From assembly GCF_013166515.1 (NCBI RefSeq), contig NZ_JABKKJ010000027.1:1-32798 (forward strand): 32,798 nucleotides of DNA, in the 5' to 3' direction. Source of the stretch: Xylanibacter caecicola. GTDB taxonomy: Bacteria > Bacteroidota > Bacteroidia > Bacteroidales > Bacteroidaceae. The translations under genes and the position numbers were made by a program. Of the stretch, positions 1 to 7,317 are shown one piece after another. The notes beneath the pieces were generated by a model that was given only the letters and a program-made list of their open reading frames with translations, had not been told where the DNA came from and made no database searches. How positions within the stretch are numbered: position 1 is the first letter of the stretch; every line of letters begins with the position of its first letter.

Positions 1-626
1 TGCATCTCTATTCGTTAGGCATTCATGAGGTGAACATCAACTGCGTCTTCGAGGACGTATGGAAAGAGGGCGACGACAGGTTGCTTGAGGAACAACTCAT
101 GCAGCTGGCGGACGCCATCATCGACGGGGAGTACTACAAGGACTATGCCTGCTCGTTCTTCTCGGAAAGCATCGGCAAGCCCATGGACCCCGAACTGGAG
201 AACAACAACTGGTGCGGTGCGGGACGTATGCTTGCCGTGGATGCCGCAGGAATGTTCTATCCCTGCACGCGCTTCGCACAATACTCACTCCGCGAAAAGA
301 AAGCATGGGTGATAGGCAACGTGCGGGAAGGTATAAACAAAAACAGGCTGCGTCCTTTCCTTACGCTTGACCGTTGCACGCAGTCGCCGCAGGAATGTAT
401 CGACTGTGAGGTGGCGAGCGGATGCGCATGGTGCCAGGGCGAAAACTATGACGCTGCCTGCACGGACACCATATACCAACGTTCAACGGCAATATGCAAG
501 ATGCACAAGGCACGTGTGCACGCCAATAACTATTACTGGAACAAGCTCTTCCGCAAACTGGAACTGGAAGGAGAACGTGAGGAGTTTGAAGAGAACAGAC
601 CGAAGTCTAACGAAATAACCTGTTGA
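1..626 (+). CDS. Radical SAM/SPASM peptide maturase, CXXX-repeat target type (3' part only)
   Basis: The reading frame is open from base 3 to the stop at 624-626, so the gene enters from upstream; the GTG at 30 is internal. About 207 C-terminal residues are present. The CxxxCxxC radical SAM core is outside the window. What is seen is a SPASM-type auxiliary Fe-S region: NWCGAG, FYPC about 17 residues on, then Cys pairs in CIDCEVASGCAWC followed by further Cys residues (AACTD, TAICKMH). The spacing fits SPASM maturases that modify ribosomal peptides. The next two genes match the other parts of the CXXX-repeat peptide modification set, which supports assignment to that family. The precursor peptide is not in the window and is probably upstream. 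The role, radical-based modification of a Cys-repeat peptide, follows from the family. Family level is fairly sure; the exact chemistry is unknown. Confidence 0.8.
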   Translation, partial: HLYSLGIHEVNINCVFEDVWKEGDDRLLEEQLMQLADAIIDGEYYKDYACSFFSESIGKPMDPELENNNWCGAGRMLAVDAAGMFYPCTRFAQYSLREKKAWVIGNVREGINKNRLRPFLTLDRCTQSPQECIDCEVASGCAWCQGENYDAACTDTIYQRSTAICKMHKARVHANNYYWNKLFRKLELEGEREEFEENRPKSNEITC

Positions 627-630
627 AACG

Positions 631-1572
631 ATGCTGCAATACCTTATTATATTATTGGACGACACGAGTGTGTCTTACTGTCATTATGAAAACAGGCGTA
701 CGGAACGCCGTCTCATAGACATCGAAGACCTGAAGGCGGGTATACTCTTCGCCATGAAGGAAAATCTTAATATTCAGTTCGTCTATCCCGATTATGACAT
801 TCCGCAGGAATACAAGGATCTCATCGAAAGCATAGACCACACGAAGATAATGCCGGCGGGCAATTGCGACGGGGCAGACGTGGTGGTTATAGACGGTATC
901 GAACGAATAGCGGACACGGCTTTCGACACATCGCTGACGTATGTGCTCAGGACGGATTTGAAAGAACTGTGCCGCAACATCAGTGACATAGGAGAGGTTT
1001 TGGAAAAGGCGGCAAGGTTGAACATTGTGCTGACCGACATCGAGACATTCACCGAAGCGGACTTCACTGAATATTCCGCCGCTCTCCGAAAGTTGGCTAC
1101 GAAGACGGAAGAACTGTATGCAGACGGCAAGACGCCGCAGCTGAACATCCTTACCGACCGCATGATGCTCGACGCGATGAACAACTGCGGAGCCGGCGAC
1201 ACGAACATCACGCTCGCACCCGACGGCAGGTTCTATGTCTGTCCGGCATTCTACTTAAGTGAGGTCGGGCATGACATAGGCAGTCCGGCAGACGGTCTTG
1301 CAATTGCCAATCCGCAACTCTACAGGCTGAGCCATGCCCCGTTGTGCCGCAACTGCGACGCATACCAGTGCAGGCGTTGCGTATGGATGAACCGCAGGAC
1401 CACGCTTGAGGTGAATACGCCAAGTCATGAGCAGTGCGTCACGGCACACATCGAGCGCAACGCAAGCCGCGAACTGCTTGCCGCTATAAAGAAGCACGGA
1501 GAGTTTATGGCAGGTCGTGAGATAGTGAAAAACGATTGTCTTGATCCTTTTGACAATAGAGAGGAATGGTAG
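631..1572 (+). CDS. CXXX-repeat peptide maturase partner (SPASM-like domain, no radical SAM core)
   Basis: A 313-residue protein starting 4 bp after the stop of the radical SAM gene, so almost certainly translated in the same operon. The N-terminal two thirds lack a CxxxCxxC motif. The C-terminal third carries a SPASM-like cysteine set: NNCGAG near residue 188, FYVCPAF near 204, then LCRNCDAYQCRRC near 240-252 and EQC near 268. It therefore looks like a protein that keeps the auxiliary-cluster domain but has no visible radical SAM catalytic core. This fits the family annotated as CXXX repeat peptide maturase, which occurs beside the radical SAM enzyme in Bacteroidetes. It may bind or position the peptide substrate, but that is inference. 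Confidence 0.78.
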   Translation: MLQYLIILLDDTSVSYCHYENRRTERRLIDIEDLKAGILFAMKENLNIQFVYPDYDIPQEYKDLIESIDHTKIMPAGNCDGADVVVIDGIERIADTAFDTSLTYVLRTDLKELCRNISDIGEVLEKAARLNIVLTDIETFTEADFTEYSAALRKLATKTEELYADGKTPQLNILTDRMMLDAMNNCGAGDTNITLAPDGRFYVCPAFYLSEVGHDIGSPADGLAIANPQLYRLSHAPLCRNCDAYQCRRCVWMNRRTTLEVNTPSHEQCVTAHIERNASRELLAAIKKHGEFMAGREIVKNDCLDPFDNREEW

Positions 1573-1599
1573 AAATATTCATCTAAAAACTAAAGTAAC

Positions 1600-1875
1600 A
1601 TGAAAAGAATGATTGGTCAGGTTACCATTGACGAGAAAAATGAGATACAGCAGTTGTTCGAGCGTCGCAACGGTCTGAACGAGCTGGCGAAGATTGTGAC
1701 GGCAGACAATGTGGAGCTGTACGAAAAGTTGGTGACGGACATGGGCGAGACAGGCACAAGGTTTCAGAACTGGTGGGACCGTATGGCGGAAAAATATCGT
1801 TGGGAAAGCGAAGAAGGCGGCAACTGGGAGATAAACTTCGATACTTGTGAGATATATCTGGTAACAAATGAATGA
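1600..1875 (+). CDS. CXXX-repeat peptide modification system small protein
   Basis: A 91-residue soluble protein, 27 bp after the maturase partner. It starts MKRMIGQVTIDEKNEIQ and is rich in Glu, Lys and Trp (NWWDRMAEKY, GGNWEINFDTCEIYL). It has no signal peptide, TM segment or metal-binding motif. Length, position and sequence style match the small third component of CXXX-repeat peptide modification loci. I know no biochemical role for it; a substrate-recognition or scaffold role would be a guess. Its stop lies 6 bp before the tatA start, which links the cluster to Tat export. Confidence 0.65.
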   Translation: MKRMIGQVTIDEKNEIQQLFERRNGLNELAKIVTADNVELYEKLVTDMGETGTRFQNWWDRMAEKYRWESEEGGNWEINFDTCEIYLVTNE

Positions 1876-1881
1876 CAGAAT

Positions 1882-2139
1882 ATGATGATGAACGTATTGA
1901 CAATACTGCCCTTGTTTATAGGTACGACCGAGCTTCTGCTCATCGGAGGCATGGCTCTTTTGCTCTTCGGAGGAAAGAAACTGCCCGAGATGATGAGAGG
2001 ATTGGGACAGGGAGTGAAGGAGTTTAAGAAAGGGATGGAGAGTCCGTTGGATTTTTCAGAAGCAGACGAAGCAGAGACACATGAGGAAAAGAATGTGAAA
2101 TCTGATGATAACAGTCGGAAAACGGATGCAGGAGAATAA
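1882..2139 (+). CDS. tatA: Twin-arginine translocase subunit TatA
   Basis: An 85-residue protein with one N-terminal membrane span (about residues 8-28, [19 protein letters not shown]), the FG hinge, and an amphipathic helix ([19 protein letters not shown]). A charged acidic/polar tail follows. This is the classic TatA/E layout; TatA oligomers form the pore of the Sec-independent export system for folded proteins. There are three consecutive ATGs (1882, 1885, 1888), so the exact start is ambiguous. It begins 6 bp after the peptide-modification gene and overlaps tatC. No tatB is present, as is usual in Bacteroidetes. Confidence 0.92.
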   Translation: MMMNVLTILPLFIGTTELLLIGGMALLLFGGKKLPEMMRGLGQGVKEFKKGMESPLDFSEADEAETHEEKNVKSDDNSRKTDAGE

Positions 2140-2911
2140 GGACGAGGCTTCGGAACTGCTAACCTTCGGTGGGCATCTTGAGGTTATGCGGCACATGCTG
2201 TTTCGCATAATCAGCGTGACGGGTGTGATTGCTGTTGCGGTGTTTTGTTTCAAGGACGCTACATGGCAGTTGCTCCTGGCTCCAAGTGAATGGGACTTTG
2301 TAACTTACAGAAAGATAGAACAGGTGGTGCATACGTTGGGATTTAGCGATTTCAACTTTGAAGAATATCACGTTGAACTTATAGCCACCGACCTTTCAAG
2401 TCAGTTCATGACCCATATAACCACCTCGATATATATAGGTCTGCTTGGCGCATCTCCTTATATATTGTATGAACTGTTCCGTTTTATATCGCCGGCACTC
2501 TATGACAATGAACATAAGTATTCGGTGCGTATCGTACTTGTGGTGTATGCCCTGTTTATACTCGGTGTGTTAATGAGTTATTATGTACTTTTTCCAATAT
2601 CGTTCCGTTTTCTCGGCACATACAGCGTGGCGGAAAGAGTGCACAGCACGATAACTTTGGACAGCTATGTATCAACGTTGATAACACTGACGTTGCTCAT
2701 GGGTGTGGTGTTTCAGCTGCCGGTAGTGGCATGGACACTCGGCAGGATGGGTATGATAACATCTGCCATGCTTTCAAAATACCGCAAACATGCTCTATTG
2801 CTGATAATGATTGTAGCAGCAGCCATAACGCCGCCCGATCTCATGACACTTGTGCTCGTTACAATACCTCTGTATCTGCTGTATGAAGTGTGTATCAGAG
2901 TGGTGAGATGA
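2126..2911 (+). CDS. tatC: Sec-independent protein translocase TatC
   Basis: A six-TM membrane protein. The N-terminal signature [19 protein letters not shown] corresponds to the family's TatC start (L..HL.ELR.R), and hydrophobic helices follow through to [16 protein letters not shown]. TatC recognises the twin-arginine signal peptide and recruits TatA. I chose the ATG at 2126 ([12 protein letters not shown]); an in-frame ATG at 2105 would add seven residues and deepen the overlap with tatA. The 3' end of tatA (to 2139) overlaps this start, so the two are translationally coupled. About 261 residues from this start, normal for TatC. Confidence 0.93.
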   Translation: MQENKDEASELLTFGGHLEVMRHMLFRIISVTGVIAVAVFCFKDATWQLLLAPSEWDFVTYRKIEQVVHTLGFSDFNFEEYHVELIATDLSSQFMTHITTSIYIGLLGASPYILYELFRFISPALYDNEHKYSVRIVLVVYALFILGVLMSYYVLFPISFRFLGTYSVAERVHSTITLDSYVSTLITLTLLMGVVFQLPVVAWTLGRMGMITSAMLSKYRKHALLLIMIVAAAITPPDLMTLVLVTIPLYLLYEVCIRVVR

Positions 2912-3052
2912 GGCTCTTTATACGGGTTTGGCATGATATTAAAAATACATTTTCCTTTTTTTCACAACATAATATGTATTCTAAAAAAACGGAAAAAGAC
3001 TTATAGGCAGGGGGCGAATGATACAGGATACAACTTTTTTCGTAACTTAGCG

Positions 3053-3097
3053 ATATGTTTCGGGAATACCGGCAGATGCAGGCATGACGAAACATAT
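3053..3097 (+). promoter_or_regulatory. Leader hairpin upstream of the 53-residue gene
   Basis: Perfect 10-bp inverted repeat: ATATGTTTCG at 3053-3062 and CGAAACATAT at 3088-3097, with a 25-nt loop. It ends 30 bp before the start at 3128. A weak -7-like motif TAACTTAG lies at 3043-3050, which would place the hairpin at the very 5' end of the transcript. There is no U-run, so it is not an ordinary terminator. It may stabilise the mRNA or control translation. Confidence 0.5.
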
Positions 3098-3127
3098 AAT
3101 GTCTAACTAACGAAGAAAGGATAACTT

Positions 3128-3289
3128 ATGGACTATTCAAGAAAGAAAACGGAACAAGAACAAGCGTATATGGACGCCGGACTGCCTGTTCAGCAGGTGA
3201 TAACCGATGGTGAAAATCCTACGGAAAAGGAAGTGCGCGATGCTGCGAATGAAATGACACGCGATGTCGAGACACGAGACAGAGGATAA
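3128..3289 (+). CDS. Small charged hypothetical protein (53 residues)
   Basis: The open frame from ATG 3128 to TAA 3287-3289 encodes MDYSRKKTEQEQAYMDAG... ending ETRDRG. A good Shine-Dalgarno-like AAAGGA lies about 7 nt before the ATG, which is unusual for this genome and supports translation. The product is very hydrophilic, rich in Glu, Asp, Arg and Thr, with no Cys, TM segment or signal peptide. It is likely a small cytosolic protein, perhaps partly disordered. It stands alone, with a hairpin leader upstream and an inverted repeat downstream. I do not recognise a family. Confidence 0.6.
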   Translation: MDYSRKKTEQEQAYMDAGLPVQQVITDGENPTEKEVRDAANEMTRDVETRDRG

Positions 3290-3355
3290 GATACGGTTAT
3301 AAATGAGCAGCATAAAGGAATATGACTTACGGCTGTTCTTTATGTCTTTTAATTA

Positions 3356-3427
3356 TATCCGGATGTATTGAATAATCAGGTTTTATATGCAAATGATATG
3401 TACTTGTATTTTCAATACATCCGGATA
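3356..3427. repeat. 17-bp perfect inverted repeat with 38-bp spacer
   Basis: TATCCGGATGTATTGAA at 3356-3372 and its exact reverse complement TTCAATACATCCGGATA at 3411-3427. Each arm also holds the palindrome ATCCGGAT. It lies between the small plus-strand gene and the convergent gene at 3509-3898. Neither side has a U-run long enough for a standard intrinsic terminator. Confidence 0.8.
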
Positions 3428-3508
3428 CAATGTTTATAAACAGGGACAATCGTATATGTACTCTTATTTGTCACGTTATGATTGGGTATATATACTTGTC
3501 CGGAAATG

Positions 3509-3898
3509 TTATTGATTGTCCAGAATTTCTTCCAGAAACTCTGCCGCGTCTGCAACGCAGTCGTTGCATTGTCGTAAAGGAGTTTTCGTCTGCACTCCTT
3601 TCAGCTCGCTGCATGTAACCGTTCCGTTCCTTTTCATGAAGCGTTCCATTATCTGCTTCATTTCTTTCATTGTCTTTGGACGTTCCTTATTCTTTAAGCC
3701 GAGTATCAATCCTGCACCTAACAGTGCGCCGCATGTACCGGTCATGTTTCCCATTCCCACACCAAAAGCATTGGCTGCATTCTTTATTTCCTCCTCGTTC
3801 ATTCCTGCGAAGTCACAGTATGTGCATGCTATTGCCTGTGCACAATTGTATTTCCCGCTGCGTTTCTTTTCTATTGCTTCGTTTATTCTTAATGCCAT
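3509..3898 (-). CDS. C_GCAxxG_C_C family protein (redox-type)
   Basis: A 129-residue soluble protein with the cysteine pattern that names the family: YNCAQAIACTYC near the N-terminus, TGTCGALLGAGLILG in the middle, TCSELKG, and QCNDCVADAAEFLEE at the C-terminus. The family is widespread in anaerobes and thought to be redox-related or metal-binding; no reaction is established. It follows the GltA-like gene by 58 bp on the same strand and is probably co-transcribed with it, which would fit an electron-transfer role. The start at 3898 (MALRINEAIEKK) gives the usual family length. Confidence 0.85.
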   Translation of the reverse strand: MALRINEAIEKKRSGKYNCAQAIACTYCDFAGMNEEEIKNAANAFGVGMGNMTGTCGALLGAGLILGLKNKERPKTMKEMKQIMERFMKRNGTVTCSELKGVQTKTPLRQCNDCVADAAEFLEEILDNQ

Positions 3899-3956
3899 AG
3901 TTCTGATTTTGTTCTTTAATTGTATTTGAAGTAAAATATGCTTTATGCTCGGAATA

Positions 3957-5306
3957 TCACCTTTCCGGTGTTTTTATTCCATTGTTTGAGTTTATAGCCT
4001 CAAGCAACTTTATGGCGTCAACATATTGTGCAATGCCGTCTGCCACGAGTTTAGCATCCTGCATGGCAAGGACTACTGTCGACGGACGGTTCACCACATC
4101 ACCGCCGGCAAACACTCCCTTGCGTGTGGTCATGCCGTATGGAACGTCACGCGTAAGTATATATCCGCGTTCGTCCACATCGATACCCTTGGTTGTCGAT
4201 ACGATACGGCTTGCCGGAACCGATCCTACAGCCATGATCACCTTGTCGGCTTTCTCCGTTCTCCGCTTGCCGTCGTGCTCAATCACAACCTCGTTCAGTG
4301 TACCGTTGTCATCGTGTATCTCAACGATGCTTGATTCCCAACAGAACTTCACACCTTCTTCAACAGCTTCATCATATTCCGAACGCAGTGCACTCATCTT
4401 GTCTATTGTGCGGTGGTATATCACCTCAACGCTCTTTGCACCCATGCGTATGGCTGTCCTTGCCCCGTCCATGGCGGTATTTCCGCAACCGATAACGAAC
4501 ACGCGGTCGCCCTCGTGCACCGGAACGTCCTCGCGGTTGATGCTGCCCTCGTTGTAAAGACTAACCTTGCGCAGGAAATATATTGCCTGCCTTACGCCCT
4601 TGAGGTTACGTCCCGGAATATCCAGTTTTTTCGGTTTCACTGTTCCCGTACCTATAAATATGGCATCGAAGCCACGTTCAAACAACTGGTCTATGTTCAG
4701 CAATGTGCCGATAGTGGTGTTGCAGTGGAATATCACGCCCAGTTCCTCTATCTTCTTTATCTCTCTGTGTACAATCTCCTTTGGCAGACGATATTCCGGA
4801 ATGCCGAACATAAGCACTCCGCCCGCTTCCGGTTCCATCTCGAATATCTCTACATTGAAACCTTTTCGGGCAAGGTCGCCCGCTATAGACAGTCCTGCCG
4901 GACCGGAGCCTATTACGGCTATTCGTCCCCGTGTCTTTGGCTGAAGATTGTCACGGATAAGTCCCATTTCTCCGTCGAAGTCGGCTATAAACCTCTCGAG
5001 CTTGCCTACATGAATACCCTGTCCTTTCTTTGCCAGCACGCAGTGACCCTCACACTGCTTCTCATGGGGACACACCCGTCCGCACACTGCCGGCAGGTTG
5101 CTCTTGTTGTTTATTATCTTCATGGCGTTACCCATGTTCCCCATGGACAACTCATGTATCCAGTCCGGTATGTCTTGGTTTATGGGGCAGCCCTTGCGGC
5201 ACTGCGGTACCTTGCAGTGAAGACACCGTTTAGCCTCCGCCATGGCTTCTGCCATTGTATATCCCTCGTTGACTTCCTGAAAAAGTTCTTTCTTCTGCTG
5301 TTCCAT
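3957..5306 (-). CDS. gltA: NADPH-dependent glutamate synthase small-subunit-type oxidoreductase (GltA, homotetrameric type)
   Basis: A 449-residue flavoprotein. The N-terminal region has two cysteine clusters (CLHCKVPQCRKGC near residue 28 and CGRVCPHEKQCEGHC near 75) that bind 4Fe-4S clusters. An FAD-binding GxGxxG follows (VIGSGPAGLS, about 132), and the second dinucleotide site is VIGCGNTAMDGARTAI. The C-terminus has VFAGGDVVNRPSTVVLAM. This is the layout of glutamate synthase beta-type subunits and the single-subunit GltA enzymes of anaerobes; related chains also occur in NADH-dependent ferredoxin:NADP oxidoreductase (NfnB) and sulfide dehydrogenase (SudA). No large GltB-type or NfnA-type gene is adjacent, so the true electron acceptor is uncertain. 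A consensus promoter precedes it at 5339-5369. Confidence 0.85.
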   Translation of the reverse strand: MEQQKKELFQEVNEGYTMAEAMAEAKRCLHCKVPQCRKGCPINQDIPDWIHELSMGNMGNAMKIINNKSNLPAVCGRVCPHEKQCEGHCVLAKKGQGIHVGKLERFIADFDGEMGLIRDNLQPKTRGRIAVIGSGPAGLSIAGDLARKGFNVEIFEMEPEAGGVLMFGIPEYRLPKEIVHREIKKIEELGVIFHCNTTIGTLLNIDQLFERGFDAIFIGTGTVKPKKLDIPGRNLKGVRQAIYFLRKVSLYNEGSINREDVPVHEGDRVFVIGCGNTAMDGARTAIRMGAKSVEVIYHRTIDKMSALRSEYDEAVEEGVKFCWESSIVEIHDDNGTLNEVVIEHDGKRRTEKADKVIMAVGSVPASRIVSTTKGIDVDERGYILTRDVPYGMTTRKGVFAGGDVVNRPSTVVLAMQDAKLVADGIAQYVDAIKLLEAINSNNGIKTPER

Positions 5307-5338
5307 ATTATGCTGTTATTCTAAATTCAATCAGGCTG

Positions 5339-5369
5339 CAAAGTTACAGCAACTTATGTTAATTGCAAA
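5339..5369 (-). promoter_or_regulatory. Bacteroidetes-type promoter of gltA
   Basis: On the minus strand TTTG (5369-5366), a 19-nt spacer, then TAACTTTG (5346-5339). This matches the TTTG / TAnnTTTG consensus of the Bacteroidetes primary sigma factor. It sits 33 bp upstream of the gltA start. Confidence 0.75.
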
Positions 5370-5435
5370 GCAAAGATGTTCTTTTATTAGAAATTACCTC
5401 TGTACCGGTCTTTATGGCGGTATGCTTTAAACAAC

Positions 5436-5473
5436 ATGCAGGCGACCCTGTCTTTACCAAGGTCTGCCTGCAT
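5436..5473 (-). terminator. Hairpin after the GH28 gene
   Basis: ATGCAGGC at 5436-5443 pairs with GCCTGCAT at 5466-5473, and ACC/GGT extends the stem inside. It lies about 70 bp beyond the stop of the minus-strand polygalacturonase gene. The minus-strand sequence that follows has only a weak T tract, so termination efficiency is uncertain. Confidence 0.4.
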
Positions 5474-5544
5474 ATTGCCTGTCGTATTATTTTCCACCTT
5501 TACATTTACGGTTTATGAAAACGATACGGATAATGTTTTATGAT

Positions 5545-6954
5545 CTACTGTACGTGAAACTCGGTATTTGTTATTACCAGTTCCACCGTTTCATCCACGT
5601 CCTTGTCTTTCTCTGTACAGAAGAATATAGAGTTGTCTATCGTTATTCCGTTAACACATTTAAGTCCCGGCAGCCCATGTGCGGATATAGCTGTCCTGGC
5701 GTTGCGGCATGTTACGTTCGATATGTGTATGTCACTGAAGTCGGGTGCAAAGCTCACGTCCTTGCCCGACGAAAGAGTCTCGGACACCTTTTTGCCCACA
5801 GCCCTGTCCTGATACGTACACTCGAAGATTATCGCCTCGTCTTTGATGTCTGTCATTACGATATCGCTTATGAAGATGTTCTCCGTCTTTCCGCCACGTC
5901 CTATACCGCTTTTGAAACGCAGACCGGTGTCCGTCCCGCTGAAAAGATTGTTGCGTACAATAATGTTTTTCATGCCTCCCGTAAATTCGGAGCCTATCAC
6001 AAATCCGCCGTGAGCATGATATACCGTATTGTTTTCTATCAGCAAATTCTCGCACGGACCATACGCAAGACCGGCTTTTCCCGCGCCCGCCTTCATACAG
6101 ATGCCGTCGTCTCCGGCATCGATCACATTATTTACAATCAGTACGTTGCGGCAACTGCTTATGTCGAGTGCATCACCGTTCTGCGCGTTCCACGGGCAAC
6201 GTATTGTCACATTGTCCACTATCACGTTGTTGCAACGTGTCGGTATCAGATGGAACTTCGGCGAGTTCTGTATCGTTACATCCTTTACAAGCACGTTTTC
6301 GCAGTCGGTGAAGCGTATGAGATGTGTGCGCTGTTTCTCCTGTGTCTCTGCCGTCGCTGCCGTATTGGCATGCTTCTTCAGATTGAAAGGATACCACAGT
6401 TGTCCGTCTTTGCTCACAGTACCGCCCATGTAGAGAAACCCTTTCCACTCCACATCGCTCACCTTCGAACGTTTAACGGGACGCCACAGGGCACCGTTGC
6501 CGTCTATCGTTCCCTCGCCCGTGATGCTTATGTTTTTCCGTTTGCTTGCGTTTATCAGCGGAGTGGCTTTGCTTTCCTTTTTGCCGTCTTTCTCCTTGAA
6601 AAACAAGTTTCTGTCTGCCGATGCCATTATTACGGCATTTTTCTCGATGTGCAGGTCGATGTTGTCTTTCAGCGAGATAAGTCCTGTCATCCATATACCT
6701 GCCGGCACCACCACACGACCACCTCCTTTCTTCTCGAGCGCACTTATTGCTTTTTGGAAAGCGTCGGTGTTCAGCGTCATTCCGTCGCCTTTTCCGCCGA
6801 AGTCTTTTATGTTTACCGAGTTGTCCGGAATGACAGGTGGAGCCGCATGAGGAATTTCCACGGGCATGTTGACATAATATCTTGCATAGTCATCGGCATA
6901 TACCGACACTATGGAAAGCAGAAGTATCACCCCCGCCAATGTAAGTCTTTTCAT
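5545..6954 (-). CDS. Secreted glycoside hydrolase family 28 (polygalacturonase-like)
   Basis: A 469-residue protein with a Sec signal peptide (MKRLTLAGVILLLSIVSVYA). A right-handed beta-helix domain begins NIKDFGGKGDGMTLNTDAFQKAI, typical of pectin-active beta-helix enzymes. GH28 catalytic landmarks are visible: NGDALDISS, AGDDGICMK (the Asp-Asp pair), HGGFVIGSE (GHG-like) and RFKS (RIK-like). The family hydrolyses alpha-1,4 galacturonic acid bonds in pectin; exo versus endo action cannot be told from sequence alone. It is probably periplasmic, as there is no lipobox. A second, divergent GH28 lies at 13188-14528. It is not in a visible SusC/SusD locus here. Confidence 0.9.
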   Translation of the reverse strand: MKRLTLAGVILLLSIVSVYADDYARYYVNMPVEIPHAAPPVIPDNSVNIKDFGGKGDGMTLNTDAFQKAISALEKKGGGRVVVPAGIWMTGLISLKDNIDLHIEKNAVIMASADRNLFFKEKDGKKESKATPLINASKRKNISITGEGTIDGNGALWRPVKRSKVSDVEWKGFLYMGGTVSKDGQLWYPFNLKKHANTAATAETQEKQRTHLIRFTDCENVLVKDVTIQNSPKFHLIPTRCNNVIVDNVTIRCPWNAQNGDALDISSCRNVLIVNNVIDAGDDGICMKAGAGKAGLAYGPCENLLIENNTVYHAHGGFVIGSEFTGGMKNIIVRNNLFSGTDTGLRFKSGIGRGGKTENIFISDIVMTDIKDEAIIFECTYQDRAVGKKVSETLSSGKDVSFAPDFSDIHISNVTCRNARTAISAHGLPGLKCVNGITIDNSIFFCTEKDKDVDETVELVITNTEFHVQ

Positions 6955-6991
6955 CTTTGAACAATATTTTAAATAGTTTATTTACTATCTG

Positions 6992-7023
6992 CAAATATAC
7001 TCTTTTGCCATTTGCCGGGCAAA
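6992..7023 (-). promoter_or_regulatory. Bacteroidetes-type promoter of the GH28 gene
   Basis: On the minus strand TTTG (7023-7020), a 20-nt spacer, then TATATTTG (6999-6992), about 38 bp before the start at 6954. A clean TTTG / TAnnTTTG match. Confidence 0.72.
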
Positions 7024-7097
7024 TAAAAGATATTAAAAAACAATTACAAAAGAAAAACCCTGCAGCTAAAGGCTTACAGGGCTAATGAAAGGAGGAG

Positions 7098-7170
7098 TGG
7101 TGCCACCAGGAATCGAACCGGGGACACAAGGATTTTCAGTCCTTTGCTCTACCAACTGAGCTATGGCACC
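7098..7170 (-). tRNA. tRNA-Phe (anticodon GAA)
   Basis: 73-nt cloverleaf read on the minus strand. The acceptor stem is GGTGCCA / TGGCACC with discriminator A (complement of 7098). The D arm is AGCTCAGTTGGTAGAGC. The anticodon stem AAGGA/TCCTT encloses the loop CTGAAAA, giving anticodon GAA. The T arm contains GGTTCGATTCC. CCA is not encoded. It lies downstream of thiL on the same strand, with its own promoter. Confidence 0.97.
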
Positions 7171-7215
7171 GTTACCTTTTATGTCGCTTAAACGCTTGGT
7201 TCGTTTTAGCGTTTG

Positions 7216-7248
7216 CAAAAGTAATACATTTAAATGAAAAACCGTCAA
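7216..7248 (-). promoter_or_regulatory. Promoter of tRNA-Phe
   Basis: Minus strand TTG (7248-7246), a 22-nt spacer, then TACTTTTG (7223-7216), about 45 bp before the tRNA. The -7 element matches TAnnTTTG well; the spacer is at the long end. The -33 element lies inside the thiL terminator stem. Confidence 0.6.
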
Positions 7249-7283
7249 GCTTCCTTAATAAAATTAAGAAACAGACGGTTTTT
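7237..7283 (-). terminator. Intrinsic terminator of thiL (two-level hairpin)
   Basis: AAAAACCGTC at 7237-7246 pairs with GACGGTTTTT at 7274-7283, and an inner stem CTTAAT/ATTAAG (7254-7259 / 7263-7268) stacks above it. Read on the minus strand the stem ends in a T tract, as expected for termination after the thiL stop at 7318. The sequence is close to symmetric and could also work on the other strand. Confidence 0.75.
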
Positions 7284-7317
7284 TAACAAAAATAAGTAAA
7301 AAAGGTTTTCTTTTTTG

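Noticed and set aside
3356..3427. Invertible promoter (phase switch)
   Set aside because: The 38-bp spacer is very short for site-specific inversion, contains no clear TAnnTTTG element, and no invertase gene is in the window. Kept only as an inverted repeat.
5515..6960. Long open frame on the plus strand opposite the GH28 gene (481 codons)
   Set aside because: Shadow of the real gene: composition is full of Tyr, His, Arg and Cys as expected from an antisense frame, and it has no domain. The similar 4413-5324 and 13476-14522 frames are rejected for the same reason.
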